64,000 nucleotides of DNA, from NCBI GenBank assembly GCA_963728355.1, contig CAVSJQ010000002.1, positions 378,799 to 442,798 of the forward strand, given 5' to 3'. The position numbers and the translations under genes are program-made. The DNA is from Sva-07 sp963728355. Lineage in GTDB: Bacteria > Actinomycetota > Acidimicrobiia > Acidimicrobiales > Ilumatobacteraceae. Positions within the stretch are counted from its first letter, which is position 1. Each line of letters begins with the position of its first letter. Below the pieces are notes generated by a model. That model saw only the letters and a list, made by a program, of their open reading frames with translations. It was not told the DNA's origin and ran no database searches. Below are positions 25,943 to 34,283 of the stretch, in pieces.

Positions 25943-28255
25943 GTGAGCGATGGTGTCGTTGCGGTCATTCGGCGCGGCTTGTTGCCGTTCGTGGCCGTGG
26001 CACTGATGGCCGGGATGGTCGCATCGCTCGTCGGTGCCGACGACGTTGCCGTCGCGGTGTGGTCGGTGGCGTCAGCGGTCGTGGTCGTGGACCTCGTCGT
26101 GGTCACGGTCGCCCGGATGCGGGAGGGCCGCATCGCCGTCGACGTCGTCGCGCTGGTGGCCCTGCTCGCTGCAATCGTGATGGGCGAGGCGCTTGCGGCA
26201 GTCATCCTCGCCCTGATGGTGGCGTCCGGGGATGCGCTCGAACAGTACGCGCATCGCCGGGCGAAGCGGTCGCTGTCGGAGCTCCTGTCGCTCGCACCGA
26301 AGGTCGGTCACCGGTTGGTCGATGGCGTGTTCGAGACCGTCCCGGTCGCCGAGATCGCGCCGGGCGAGGTGCTGCTGGTGAAGCCGGGCGAGGTCGTCCC
26401 GGTGGACGGCACGGTGCTCGAGCCGGCCGTGTTGGACGAGTCGGTGCTGACCGGCGAGGCGCAGTCCGTGTCGCGCGAGGTGGGCGAGTGGGCACGCAGC
26501 GGTTCGCTGAACGCCGGCGGGGCGTTCCGGATGTCGGCATCGGCCTCGGCGGACGAGAGCGCCTACGCCGGGATCGTCCAGCTCGTGCAGTCGGCAGGCG
26601 TCGGCCGGGCACCGTTCGTGCGGCTGGCCGACCGGTATGCGGTGATGTTCATTCCCGCCGTGTTCCTGATCGCCGGCGCCACGTGGCTGGCGACGGGGGA
26701 GTCCACGCGTGTGCTCGCCGTGCTGGTGGTCGCCACGCCCTGCCCACTCGTTCTCGCCGCGCCGGTGGCGGTGGTCTCGGGGATCGCCTGTGCGGCGCGC
26801 AACGGCGTCGTGGTCAAGGACGGCGCCGCACTGGAAGCGATGGGACAGACGAGAACGGTGCTGCTGGACAAGACCGGCACGCTGACCGCCGGACGTGCGC
26901 ACGTCGTGGCGGTGCTGACCCCGCCGGGCGGTGATCCAGCGGAGGTGTTGCGGCTGGCTGCGTCGGTGGAGCAGGCGTCGCCGCACGTCCTGGCCGCCAT
27001 GCTGGTGCGGGCCGCCGGCGACCGCGGTGTGGCCTTGGCCGAGCCCACCGAGGTGGTCGAACAGCCCGGTCGTGGTGTCGGCGGCAACGTGACCGGCCAT
27101 CGGGTGTGGGTCGGCGCGCTCACGTCGGTCGACCTGGAAGGCCGTGCGCCGTGGCTGGCCGCGGGCGAGCGCCGGGCGCGGCGTGAGGGTTGCAGCACGG
27201 CGGTGGTGATCGTCGACGACCAGCCCGCCGGACTGGTGCTGTTCACCGACGAGTTGCGGACCGACACGTCCGCGGCGCTGCGCGCGCTGCGTCGTTCGGG
27301 AGTCGACCGGGTGGTGATGGTGACCGGTGACCGGCTCGAGGTCGCCGAGCCGATCGGGATGTCGTTGGGGATCGACCAGGTCTTCGCCGACCGAACTCCG
27401 GCGGAGAAGCTCGACGTGGTGCGAGCCGAGTCCTCCAAACGATCCGGCATCACCGTGATGGTCGGTGACGGCGTCAACGATGCGCCGGCGCTCGCAGCCG
27501 CCGACCTCGGGGTGGCGATGGGTGCCCGGGGTGCAACGGCGTCGTCCGAGGCCGCCGACGTCGTGTTGATCGTCGATCGGCTCGACCGGCTGGCGGTCGG
27601 CGTCGTCATCGCCAAGCGCGCGAGGGCGATCGCCCGCCAGAGCGTGGTGGTCGGAATGGGCCTGGCCACGCTGGGGATGGGAGCCGCTGCGGTCGGGCTG
27701 CTCGCGCCGGTCGGCGGAGCACTTGCGCAGGAGGTGATCGACGTGTTGGCGATCGGCATCGCGCTGCGGGCGCTGCGCCCGCCCCGCTCGTTGCGCAACG
27801 CCGGTTCGGTACCTGATTCGTGGAGCCATCAGCTCGCCGAGGGGCACGGCCCGCTGCGGCTGGTGCTCGAGGACCTCCGATCGGTGGCGCTCGTCCTCGA
27901 TACGTGCGACGACGCAACGGCGCTCTCGTCGCTGCGCGAGGTCGCAACACGGATCTCCGACGAGGTGGTTCCGCACGAACGTGAGGATGAGTCGCAGGTG
28001 TATCCGGGTGTCGCCGAACGGCTGGGTGGCAACGATCCGTTGGCGCCGATGAGCCGGGCTCATCAGGAGATCTTCCACCTCTCGTCGCTGCTCGAGCGGC
28101 TTGTCGACGACGCGTCCGTCGAGGGGTTCGACGATCAGGACCGCGGCGAGGCCCGCCGGATCCTCTACGCCCTCGACGCGATCCTCCGGTTGCACTTCGC
28201 GCAGGAGGAGGAGCTGCTGACCAGCATCACACTCGAGGGTTCGGTCGGCCCCTGA
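25943..28255 (+). CDS. P1B-type metal ATPase fused to a C-terminal hemerythrin domain (P1B-5/Nia-like)
   Basis: A 770-aa fusion. There is no N-terminal HMA domain. Transmembrane helices precede the actuator TGEA motif (170-173). The metal-site helix has TPCP (265-268), D309 is the phosphorylated Asp in DKTGT, and GDGVNDAP is at 508-515. The usual P1B HP dipeptide reads SPHV (346-349). Residues about 622-757 form a hemerythrin (HHE) domain with candidate di-iron ligands His635, His678, Glu682, His707, His712, His751 and Glu755. This layout is that of P1B-5 ATPases such as Sinorhizobium Nia, reported to export Fe(II)/Ni(II). The hemerythrin part probably senses iron or oxygen (inference). Confidence 0.88.
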   Translation: MSDGVVAVIRRGLLPFVAVALMAGMVASLVGADDVAVAVWSVASAVVVVDLVVVTVARMREGRIAVDVVALVALLAAIVMGEALAAVILALMVASGDALEQYAHRRAKRSLSELLSLAPKVGHRLVDGVFETVPVAEIAPGEVLLVKPGEVVPVDGTVLEPAVLDESVLTGEAQSVSREVGEWARSGSLNAGGAFRMSASASADESAYAGIVQLVQSAGVGRAPFVRLADRYAVMFIPAVFLIAGATWLATGESTRVLAVLVVATPCPLVLAAPVAVVSGIACAARNGVVVKDGAALEAMGQTRTVLLDKTGTLTAGRAHVVAVLTPPGGDPAEVLRLAASVEQASPHVLAAMLVRAAGDRGVALAEPTEVVEQPGRGVGGNVTGHRVWVGALTSVDLEGRAPWLAAGERRARREGCSTAVVIVDDQPAGLVLFTDELRTDTSAALRALRRSGVDRVVMVTGDRLEVAEPIGMSLGIDQVFADRTPAEKLDVVRAESSKRSGITVMVGDGVNDAPALAAADLGVAMGARGATASSEAADVVLIVDRLDRLAVGVVIAKRARAIARQSVVVGMGLATLGMGAAAVGLLAPVGGALAQEVIDVLAIGIALRALRPPRSLRNAGSVPDSWSHQLAEGHGPLRLVLEDLRSVALVLDTCDDATALSSLREVATRISDEVVPHEREDESQVYPGVAERLGGNDPLAPMSRAHQEIFHLSSLLERLVDDASVEGFDDQDRGEARRILYALDAILRLHFAQEEELLTSITLEGSVGP

Positions 28256-28431
28256 CTCCTGCGGCCGGGACGGTTCACGGGCGGCGGTCGACGCGTCGCA
28301 CTGCGGCGGTCAAGGGAATGCCGGGCCCTCGGCGGCCTCGAGGCCGCCGCGGACTGAACGGCGGGGCCCGGAACGGGCGGTCCGGTGGGCAATGTAGGGT
28401 AGGGGCTGACCGGTCGACGATGGGGGTCTCG

Positions 28432-28992
28432 ATGAGTGTCAGTCTGCGCAACTACACCAAGGCGCTGTACGGCTTCGACGCCGTGATCGGACGGGTGCCG
28501 GCGGATCGCTGGGACGCCGACTCGCCGTGCGACGGCTGGTCGGCTCGTGATGTCGTGATCCATGCGTGCGGCGTCATGCAGGCGGTCGAGGCCATGGCCC
28601 GGACCGGCGAGAACGTTCTGCCTGCGACACCGGAAGGGGTCGCCGACGTCGTCGAGCTGTGGAACACCACCCGCGATGGTCTGTTGGAGGCGTTGGATCA
28701 CGCGCAGGTGCTCAGGCGGGCGGGCACCTACTGGTTCGGAGAAGGAACGATCGACGACATCCTTGCGTTCTCGGTGTGGGACCAGCTCGGGCACTCGTGG
28801 GACGTTGCGCGGGCGGTCGGGATCGATGCCCACGTCAGCGACGACGTCGCCGAGGCGTCGTTCGCCGTGATCTCGGCGAACGCCGAGATGCTCCGTCAGA
28901 TGGGACTGATGGGTGCTCCTGTCGAGGTCCCGACCGACGCTCCGGCCATGACCCGCTTCCTCGGCCTGATCGGACGCGACCCGCTCGGCTGA
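28432..28992 (+). CDS. TIGR03086-family DinB-like metal-binding protein
   Basis: A 186-aa protein of the mycothiol-dependent maleylpyruvate isomerase/DinB superfamily. It has the actinobacterial pattern WDADSPCDGWSARDVVIHACG near residues 30-50 and a second His in WDQLGHSWDVARAVG. Three His residues of the four-helix bundle usually bind a divalent metal; the family often transfers or isomerises thiol conjugates, but this member's substrate is unknown. The ATG at 28432 follows a G-rich stretch; the ATG at 28420 is an alternative. Confidence 0.82.
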   Translation: MSVSLRNYTKALYGFDAVIGRVPADRWDADSPCDGWSARDVVIHACGVMQAVEAMARTGENVLPATPEGVADVVELWNTTRDGLLEALDHAQVLRRAGTYWFGEGTIDDILAFSVWDQLGHSWDVARAVGIDAHVSDDVAEASFAVISANAEMLRQMGLMGAPVEVPTDAPAMTRFLGLIGRDPLG

Positions 28993-29027
28993 CGACCCGA
29001 CGGCTGCGCGACGGCCGCTGCCGATCG

Positions 29028-29507
29028 TCAGGCGGGTCGAGCGCCCGTGGCCGGCCGCTGGCGTGTGGCCAGTAGCTCGGCGAGGCGGCGCATCGCGGTG
29101 GCGTTGTTGCGTTTGATGTAGGCCCGGGCGATCGGCGCCGTGAGCCGATCGATCGTCGGCGCGATGATCCAGCGGTACTCGAATTCGATGTGGGTCCCTC
29201 CGCTCGCCAACGGGGTCAACGTGTAGGTGCCCTGGCCGGCTCGTCCTGCCTTGGCGGCGACGTTCACCTCGACAATCCTCGTGGGCGCTTCGGACTCGAT
29301 GACCTCGATGTCGACGACGTCGCTCATGCCGAGAGCACGGGTGTGGACGCGCGCTCGCGACCCGACGCCGCGGTCCGGTCCGGACAACTCCCAATCACGC
29401 ATGAGGTGGTCGTTGAACGGCTTGTGATTGGCCATCACGTCGAGGAAGTCGAAGACCTCCGCGATGTCGTGCGGCACGGCGATGGAAACGATGACAGGCG
29501 TGATCAT
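29028..29507 (-). CDS. SRPBCC (polyketide cyclase/START-like) family protein
   Basis: A 159-aa protein with the SRPBCC helix-grip pattern: VIVSIAVPHDIAEVFDFL at the N-terminus, a central beta sheet with GSRARVHTRALG, and a long C-terminal helix. Such proteins bind hydrophobic ligands; the ligand is unknown. It is divergent from a TetR gene, and a palindromic operator covers its start codon, so TetR very likely represses it. The ATG at 29507 is preferred to the longer open frame, because the fold starts there and the longer version would run through both operators. Confidence 0.82.
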   Translation of the reverse strand: MITPVIVSIAVPHDIAEVFDFLDVMANHKPFNDHLMRDWELSGPDRGVGSRARVHTRALGMSDVVDIEVIESEAPTRIVEVNVAAKAGRAGQGTYTLTPLASGGTHIEFEYRWIIAPTIDRLTAPIARAYIKRNNATAMRRLAELLATRQRPATGARPA

Positions 29508-29544
29508 GTACCAAATGGTACATGATTGATGAACCAAGTGGTAC
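29506..29544. promoter_or_regulatory. Two TetR operators in a divergent promoter
   Basis: O1 at 29508-29521 (GTACCAAATGGTAC; the full perfect palindrome is 29506-29523) and O2 at 29531-29544 (GAACCAAGTGGTAC) match at 12 of 14 positions and are 23 bp apart. O1 covers the SRPBCC start codon. O2 overlaps a -10-like TACACT (29542-29547) that lies 6 nt before the TetR GTG start, which suggests a leaderless, autorepressed transcript. Confidence 0.75.
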
Positions 29545-29553
29545 ACTTTTCTG

Positions 29554-30165
29554 GTGTCCAAGCCCGATGTCCGTCAGGAACTCCTCGACGCTGCGATCGA
29601 CTACGTCGCCGAGCACGGCCTCGCCGACCTCTCGCTGCGCCGGTTGGCCAGCGAGCTGGGAACCAGCCATCGGATGCTCAGCCACCACTTCGGATCGAAG
29701 GACGGTATGTGGACGGCCATCGTGCGCGAGGTGGAGCGCCGCCAACTGGTCATGTTCGCAGAGCTGGAGCCCGATCCCTCGATGTCGCTCGAGGATGTGC
29801 TGCGCGGCTGGTGGCGACACATCTCCGATCCGTCGCTGTGGCCGAACGAACGTCTCTTCTTCGAGGTCTATGCGAAGGCGCTGCACGACCGACCGGCCAC
29901 CGATGACTTCCTCGCCGACATCGTCGAGTCGTGGATCGGCCCCGCGGTCGAACACGCCGAGACGATGGGTGTGCCGCCCGAGACGGCGGCCACCTACGCC
30001 CGTCTCGGCCTCGCGGTGACCCGCGGGCTGCTCCTCGACCTGCTCGCCACGCGAGACCGCGCCGCCGTCGACGCGGCCATGGAACAGTGGATCGTGCTCA
30101 GCACCGACTTCATCGCCCCGCGAGCGTCCGACGGTGCTCTGTCCGCCGGTTCCCGGGGCCGATGA
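29554..30165 (+). CDS. TetR-family transcriptional regulator
   Basis: A 203-aa regulator. The N-terminal TetR HTH (about 5-52) contains SLRRLASELGTSHRMLSHHFGSKDGM. The C-terminal ligand domain is diverged. The divergent SRPBCC gene and the two operators between them define its likely regulon. The GTG at 29554 directly follows the -10 hexamer, the expected place for a leaderless start. The last residues are Ser/Arg-rich and probably disordered. Confidence 0.9.
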   Translation: MSKPDVRQELLDAAIDYVAEHGLADLSLRRLASELGTSHRMLSHHFGSKDGMWTAIVREVERRQLVMFAELEPDPSMSLEDVLRGWWRHISDPSLWPNERLFFEVYAKALHDRPATDDFLADIVESWIGPAVEHAETMGVPPETAATYARLGLAVTRGLLLDLLATRDRAAVDAAMEQWIVLSTDFIAPRASDGALSAGSRGR

Positions 30166-30250
30166 CCGACGACCGCTCGATTCGGACGCGGCTCTGGCGT
30201 GCCGCCGTGTCGCCTAGAGTCCTGCGATCGACAACCGAGGAGGGCGCCGC

Positions 30251-30778
30251 GTGGCGATCGCATTCGAACCCGCTGACGCCCGCCGTGATCAAGCGGTGCT
30301 GACCGAGCTCAACGTCGCCTATCTCGACTGGCTGGATGCGAACATCCAGCAGACGTTCGGCCTCGATCTGCCGGCGCTGCTGGGGCAGCCGATCACCGAG
30401 TACGTGGCCGCCACGCTCGACAAGCTCTGCGCCGCCGAACCTCCGGAGGGCGTGTTCTACCTCGTGCGTCGCGACGGGCTGGTCGTGGGCATGGGCGGAG
30501 TGCGTGGTACCGCCGATGGGGCGTCGGAGATGAAGCGGGTCTTCGTGCGCCCGGACCAGCGCGGCGGCGGGCTGGGAGCAACGATCGTGAGGCGTCTGGT
30601 CTCCGATGCGACATCGTTCGGGTATGCGAGCATGCGGCTCGATTCCGGCCCGTTCATGACGTCGGCCCACCGGCTCTACGAAGCGGAGGGCTTCTGCGAT
30701 CGACCCATCTACGACGGCGTAGAAGTGCCGAGTGAGCTGCACCACGACTGGCGATTCATGGAGCGAAGCCTCCACTGA
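30251..30778 (+). CDS. GNAT-family N-acetyltransferase
   Basis: A 175-aa acetyltransferase with a classical GNAT fold. Motif A (acetyl-CoA pyrophosphate loop) is RVFVRPDQRGGGLGATIV near 97-114, with motif B around RLYEAEGF. The acceptor is unknown. The GTG at 30251 is supported by GGAGG 9 nt upstream. It stands alone between two TetR genes, converging on the second. Confidence 0.87.
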   Translation: MAIAFEPADARRDQAVLTELNVAYLDWLDANIQQTFGLDLPALLGQPITEYVAATLDKLCAAEPPEGVFYLVRRDGLVVGMGGVRGTADGASEMKRVFVRPDQRGGGLGATIVRRLVSDATSFGYASMRLDSGPFMTSAHRLYEAEGFCDRPIYDGVEVPSELHHDWRFMERSLH

Positions 30779-30798
30779 AGAGCGCCTGTCTCGGCTGG

Positions 30799-31461
30799 TC
30801 AGCTTGCCGGGTCGTGTTCGAGGAGCAACCGGCGCCAGGTGTCGGCGAGCCAGTCTTCGTACTGGTCGAGCGTCCAGCCCCGTTCGTCTGCGAGCAGGGT
30901 GTACAGCTCGGAGCTGGCGGTCGCCCAGACGATGTCGGCGGCCTCGTCGACGCCCAGCCCGGGTCGCAGCGCCTCGTCGCCGAGGGCGGCGACGAGGCGA
31001 CGCATGTTGGCGGCACGGCGTTCGCTGATCTCGTGCCACACCTGCTCGGCCTCCGGCTCGGTCGCTGCCGCATCGCGCAGGGCGAGGAACAGCGGCGCCA
31101 TGCGGGCCTGGATGGCTGCCACTGCGCTCGCGTAGATCTCGAGCTGCCGGGCGGCGTCGGGTTCGGCCCGCATTCGCCGCACGTAGTCGCGCTCTTCCGG
31201 AGCGAGGGGCCGGTCGGCGCCGGAGATGGCCAACTCGATGAGTTCCCGAAGGATCTCGGGCTTGCGGCCGACGAGAGCGTAGAGGGTGTCGACGTGCACG
31301 GCGGCGTCGCTGGCGATCTGGGCGATCGTGGTGCCCCGGTATCCCCTGGTCACCAGCAGGTCGCGGGCGGCGTCGAGGATGCGACGCCTGGTGCGTTCGG
31401 ATCGTGCCTGTCGGCTGGTGTTGTCATACGACCGCTTGGACCGCTTGACGGCTGGTGCCAC
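30799..31461 (-). CDS. TetR-family transcriptional regulator
   Basis: A 220-aa regulator with the HTH at about 24-70 (TIAQIASDAAVHVDTLYALVG in place of the common YYHF-type motif). A basic N-terminal tail of about 20 residues precedes it. The GTG at 31461 is the outermost plausible start. It is divergent from a small 100-aa gene across a 52-nt gap that contains a palindrome (31475-31497), which is the likely operator. Confidence 0.88.
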   Translation of the reverse strand: MAPAVKRSKRSYDNTSRQARSERTRRRILDAARDLLVTRGYRGTTIAQIASDAAVHVDTLYALVGRKPEILRELIELAISGADRPLAPEERDYVRRMRAEPDAARQLEIYASAVAAIQARMAPLFLALRDAAATEPEAEQVWHEISERRAANMRRLVAALGDEALRPGLGVDEAADIVWATASSELYTLLADERGWTLDQYEDWLADTWRRLLLEHDPAS

Positions 31462-31474
31462 GAGGTGGATGATA

Positions 31475-31497
31475 TGACCCGAAGCACATTCGGATCA
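31475..31497. promoter_or_regulatory. Palindromic operator candidate between divergent genes
   Basis: TGACCCGAA (31475-31483) and TTCGGATCA (31489-31497) are inverted repeats matching at 8 of 9 positions around a 5-nt spacer. The size and symmetry fit a TetR operator. It sits between a TetR gene and the 31514 gene. Confidence 0.5.
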
Positions 31498-31513
31498 AAT
31501 ATTGGAGGCGGCC

Positions 31514-31816
31514 ATGCCGTACGCGTTCATCCAAGACGTTCCCATCGACGCTGCGTTCTACCAACGCATCCGTGACGGTGTCGGTGACGAGCTGCCCGCC
31601 GGACTGATCATCCACTTTGCGGTCGAACGGCCCGAAGGCGGGCTGCGCTACTACGACATCTGGGAGTCCGAGGAGGCCTGTGACCGCTTCGGCGAAGACC
31701 GCCTGCACCCGGTCGTTCACCCGCTACTCGCCGAGATCTTCGGAGACCACCTTCCCGACGAACCAGCCCGAACCTCGCTCCCGGTCATCCACGCATGGGG
31801 TTCGGGATCGCGCTGA
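31514..31816 (+). CDS. Small protein of unknown function, TetR-adjacent
   Basis: A 100-aa protein beginning with MPYAFIQDVPID. The pattern of an N-terminal strand, a helix, then HFAVERPEGGLRYYDIWES suggests a small dimeric alpha/beta-barrel of the antibiotic-monooxygenase type, but I do not recognise a named family. GGAGG is 5 nt upstream of the ATG. It is divergent from the TetR gene and probably controlled by it through the palindrome in the gap. Confidence 0.75.
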   Translation: MPYAFIQDVPIDAAFYQRIRDGVGDELPAGLIIHFAVERPEGGLRYYDIWESEEACDRFGEDRLHPVVHPLLAEIFGDHLPDEPARTSLPVIHAWGSGSR

Positions 31817-31911
31817 GTCAAGCCGGCTCGTCCATGCCCAGGGAGACCTGTCGTCGACCGATCGAGCGGGGCGCTGGGTGTACGTTGCGGGGCGACGAAG
31901 GAGAGCTGCCG

Positions 31912-32067
31912 TTGGCCAGATTCCGCAACCCGTTCACAGGTCTGAGGAGATGCTGGAGAGCGCACGACACGGTCGACAGTCGGCATGAAGAGTCACCCGC
32001 GGCCAGACAGGCGCGGTTCCAGTCGGAGATGGACCGTTTTCGCCGTCCTGGCGGAGGTGCAGGATGA
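31912..32067 (+). CDS. Possible 51-aa ORF in an otherwise empty 316-bp gap
   Basis: A TTG codon is preceded 6 nt upstream by AAGGAGAG, a good ribosome site, and opens a 51-residue Arg-rich frame (LARFRNPFTGLRR near the start). No family is recognised. The rest of the 31817-32132 gap holds nothing I can identify. Confidence 0.25.
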   Translation: MARFRNPFTGLRRCWRAHDTVDSRHEESPAARQARFQSEMDRFRRPGGGAG

Positions 32068-32132
32068 AGCTCGGCCTGAGTCCTCGGGCTGCACCTCTGC
32101 TCGTGCTTTCCAGTGGCCCGACCCGATCGGGG

Positions 32133-33362
32133 TCAGGCGGCGGTTCGTCGGTGTGGTGGCCCGGTGGTGTGGACGGTGCCGTCGGGCAGGGTGAGGGTGA
32201 GCTCACGGTTCGGTCCCAGTTCGATGGTCCAGCCGTCGTGGTGGATCTTGGCGTGGTGCACGCTGCAGACGGGCAACAGGTTGTGGAGATCGGTGGATCC
32301 ACCGTTGATCCACCAGATGACGTGATGGAGCTTGCAGCGGTCGTACGCGACCCGGCAGCCGGGGATCCCGCAACACGAGTACAGGCCGCGCAAGGCACGT
32401 CGCTGTGCCCGGTTCGCGAGGCGTGCGGTGCGGCCGCGGTTCAACTCGCCCGGCGCATACAACACGACCCCGTTCCGTACGACGACGCAGCTGAGGTCGG
32501 CTTCACCGGCGAGTTCGGCGATGACGCGGGCCGGGAGTTCGATGGGGATGGCGAACTCGGCGACGGGGCCGGTCCGACCGGGCGCATCGGCGTCGATCAC
32601 GGCGACGAACTCTCCCCGCCCCGGCGGTGATCCGACGCTGGTGTCGGTCACGAGTCGGGCGAGTGCCTGTGCGGTGAGGTACCGCTGTTTCTCGATGGGA
32701 TCCTGAGGGCATTCAGCAGGAACGGTTTCGGAGAACAAGCTCTCCACGGTTGCGTCGAGACGGCCGGCCAACCTCATCCCGGTGAGCGGATCCAGCTTCG
32801 CTGCGAGGTTCCACATGCCGTCCGGGTCGATCCAAGTACGGGCTCGCGCAGCCCGGCGTTGCCGCTCCAGGCGTTCTTCGCCGTCGTCCTTGTGGAGCCG
32901 TTTCGCTTCGAGCTCGAGTCGGCGGGTGAACTCCTCGATCGTCGCTACGGCAGCAACTGCGGCCAAGGCGTCGACGCGTGCGAACAACTCGTCGCGCCGA
33001 TTCGGGTCGATCCTCTTGGAGGTGCGGGTGACGGCGTCGATGTGGCCGGCGGTGATCGCACCATCCTCCAACGCTTCCGCCAGCGACGGCGTCGCACCCA
33101 ACGTGGCGGAACGTTCCGTGGTCTTCGACGCCGCGCCCAGCGACGACTTGGACGCATCGGCGATCGTCTTCTCCGGGAACGAGTCCACCTGGCGCAGTTG
33201 GGCGACCAACCCGGCGTGCTGGGCGGCGCACCACGCCTCGACCTCGCGGACTGCGACGAGGCCGGACGTGATCGTCGACCTCGATGCGGCTGGGTCGGCG
33301 CGCACCTCGGCGATGCGTTCCACCCGCTCGGCCACCCCAGCGATCTCCATACCGACAACCAT
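32133..33362 (-). CDS. DUF222/HNH endonuclease family protein
   Basis: A 409-aa protein with an N-terminal DUF222 region (about 1-300, helical, charged) and a C-terminal HNH module. Two cysteines in YSCCGIPGC, then LHHVIWWINGG, LHNLLPVC and VHHAKIHH supply the HNH catalytic and zinc residues. This family is abundant and repetitive in high-GC actinobacteria; a link to group I/II introns or mobile DNA has been suggested, but its function is unresolved. The ATG at 33362 or the in-frame ATG at 33350 could be the start; no clear ribosome site decides. Confidence 0.9.
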   Translation of the reverse strand: MVVGMEIAGVAERVERIAEVRADPAASRSTITSGLVAVREVEAWCAAQHAGLVAQLRQVDSFPEKTIADASKSSLGAASKTTERSATLGATPSLAEALEDGAITAGHIDAVTRTSKRIDPNRRDELFARVDALAAVAAVATIEEFTRRLELEAKRLHKDDGEERLERQRRAARARTWIDPDGMWNLAAKLDPLTGMRLAGRLDATVESLFSETVPAECPQDPIEKQRYLTAQALARLVTDTSVGSPPGRGEFVAVIDADAPGRTGPVAEFAIPIELPARVIAELAGEADLSCVVVRNGVVLYAPGELNRGRTARLANRAQRRALRGLYSCCGIPGCRVAYDRCKLHHVIWWINGGSTDLHNLLPVCSVHHAKIHHDGWTIELGPNRELTLTLPDGTVHTTGPPHRRTAA

Positions 33363-33453
33363 AGAGAGGGGGTGTCACAGAGTTCGCCGGACTGCGTTGA
33401 TCAGTCAGCCGGACAGTGCGTCGACCACATCTACAGCGTCCGACGCTCACGTT

Positions 33454-34073
33454 TCAGCTCGTCGACTCGCCGATCAGCCAGCGACCGAGGTGCGCCATCG
33501 CCGACTCGATGCCGGCCTCGTCGTCCAGGCCGAACGTGTCACGGAGCGCTGCACCCCAGATCGCCGAGCCGACCACCAGGGCGGCGGCGGCCGCTGCCGC
33601 GAGTCGGGGGTCGGCCAAACCGGGTGGTCGTTCTTCGGAGGGAAGCTGTCGTGCGACGGTCAGCAGGCGCCGGAGGAGCGGATGGCGAGGTCGCACCGCC
33701 CCGATTGCACGGTCGTCGACGATGATGCGTGCGATCGTCTTGGGTGTCGGCGAGCCGTGGTGCATGGCGTGGACCACCCGCTCGATGTCGAATCCCTCGG
33801 GGGCGTAGGCCCCTGCTGGAGGGAGAACGAGCCGACCTCGACCGCCTCAGCGAGCAGGTCGTCCTTCGAGCCGAAGTGTCGATGGACGAGGCTGTGGTTG
33901 ACCCCGGCGCGACGGGCGATGTCGCGGATCGAGACCGATGCCGGGCCGTGCTCGGCGACGAGCTCGATCGCTGCGTCGAGGAGCGAGTTGCGCGGCGAGC
34001 CGGCGGAGGGCGTGTGGGATTCCGCGGGAGGGCTGGTGATCCGTCGGCGTTCGAGTGGTGCGGAGCTACTCAT
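33454..34073 (-). pseudogene. TetR-family regulator interrupted by a frameshift
   Basis: From the ATG at 34073 the first frame encodes a good TetR HTH (SIRDIARRAGVNHSLVHRHF). At a CCCC run (plus strand 33810-33813) the frame is lost. The second frame continues with a plausible ligand domain (GAYAPEGFDIERVVHAM), ending at 33454. One added base would restore a roughly 205-aa protein. Either a real inactivation or a homopolymer sequencing error. The locus is upstream of nothing obvious: the neighbours are a HNH gene and a peptidase. Confidence 0.75.
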
Positions 34074-34283
34074 CACACCGCCGGCGGCAGCCGCCATCGC
34101 AGCGTCGCGGCGGCGGTCGCTCACCCGACGCAGGCCGAGTGCCGGTTCGAGGGAGGCCTCCCAGGACAGCCAACCGAGCACGAGGCTCGCTGCGGCGTAC
34201 GCGCCGAGTCGTCCGGACCGACCGACCGCAGACATCCGAAACGTCGTCGATGAGCACGGACTGTCGGCACAGCACGAGCGGGT

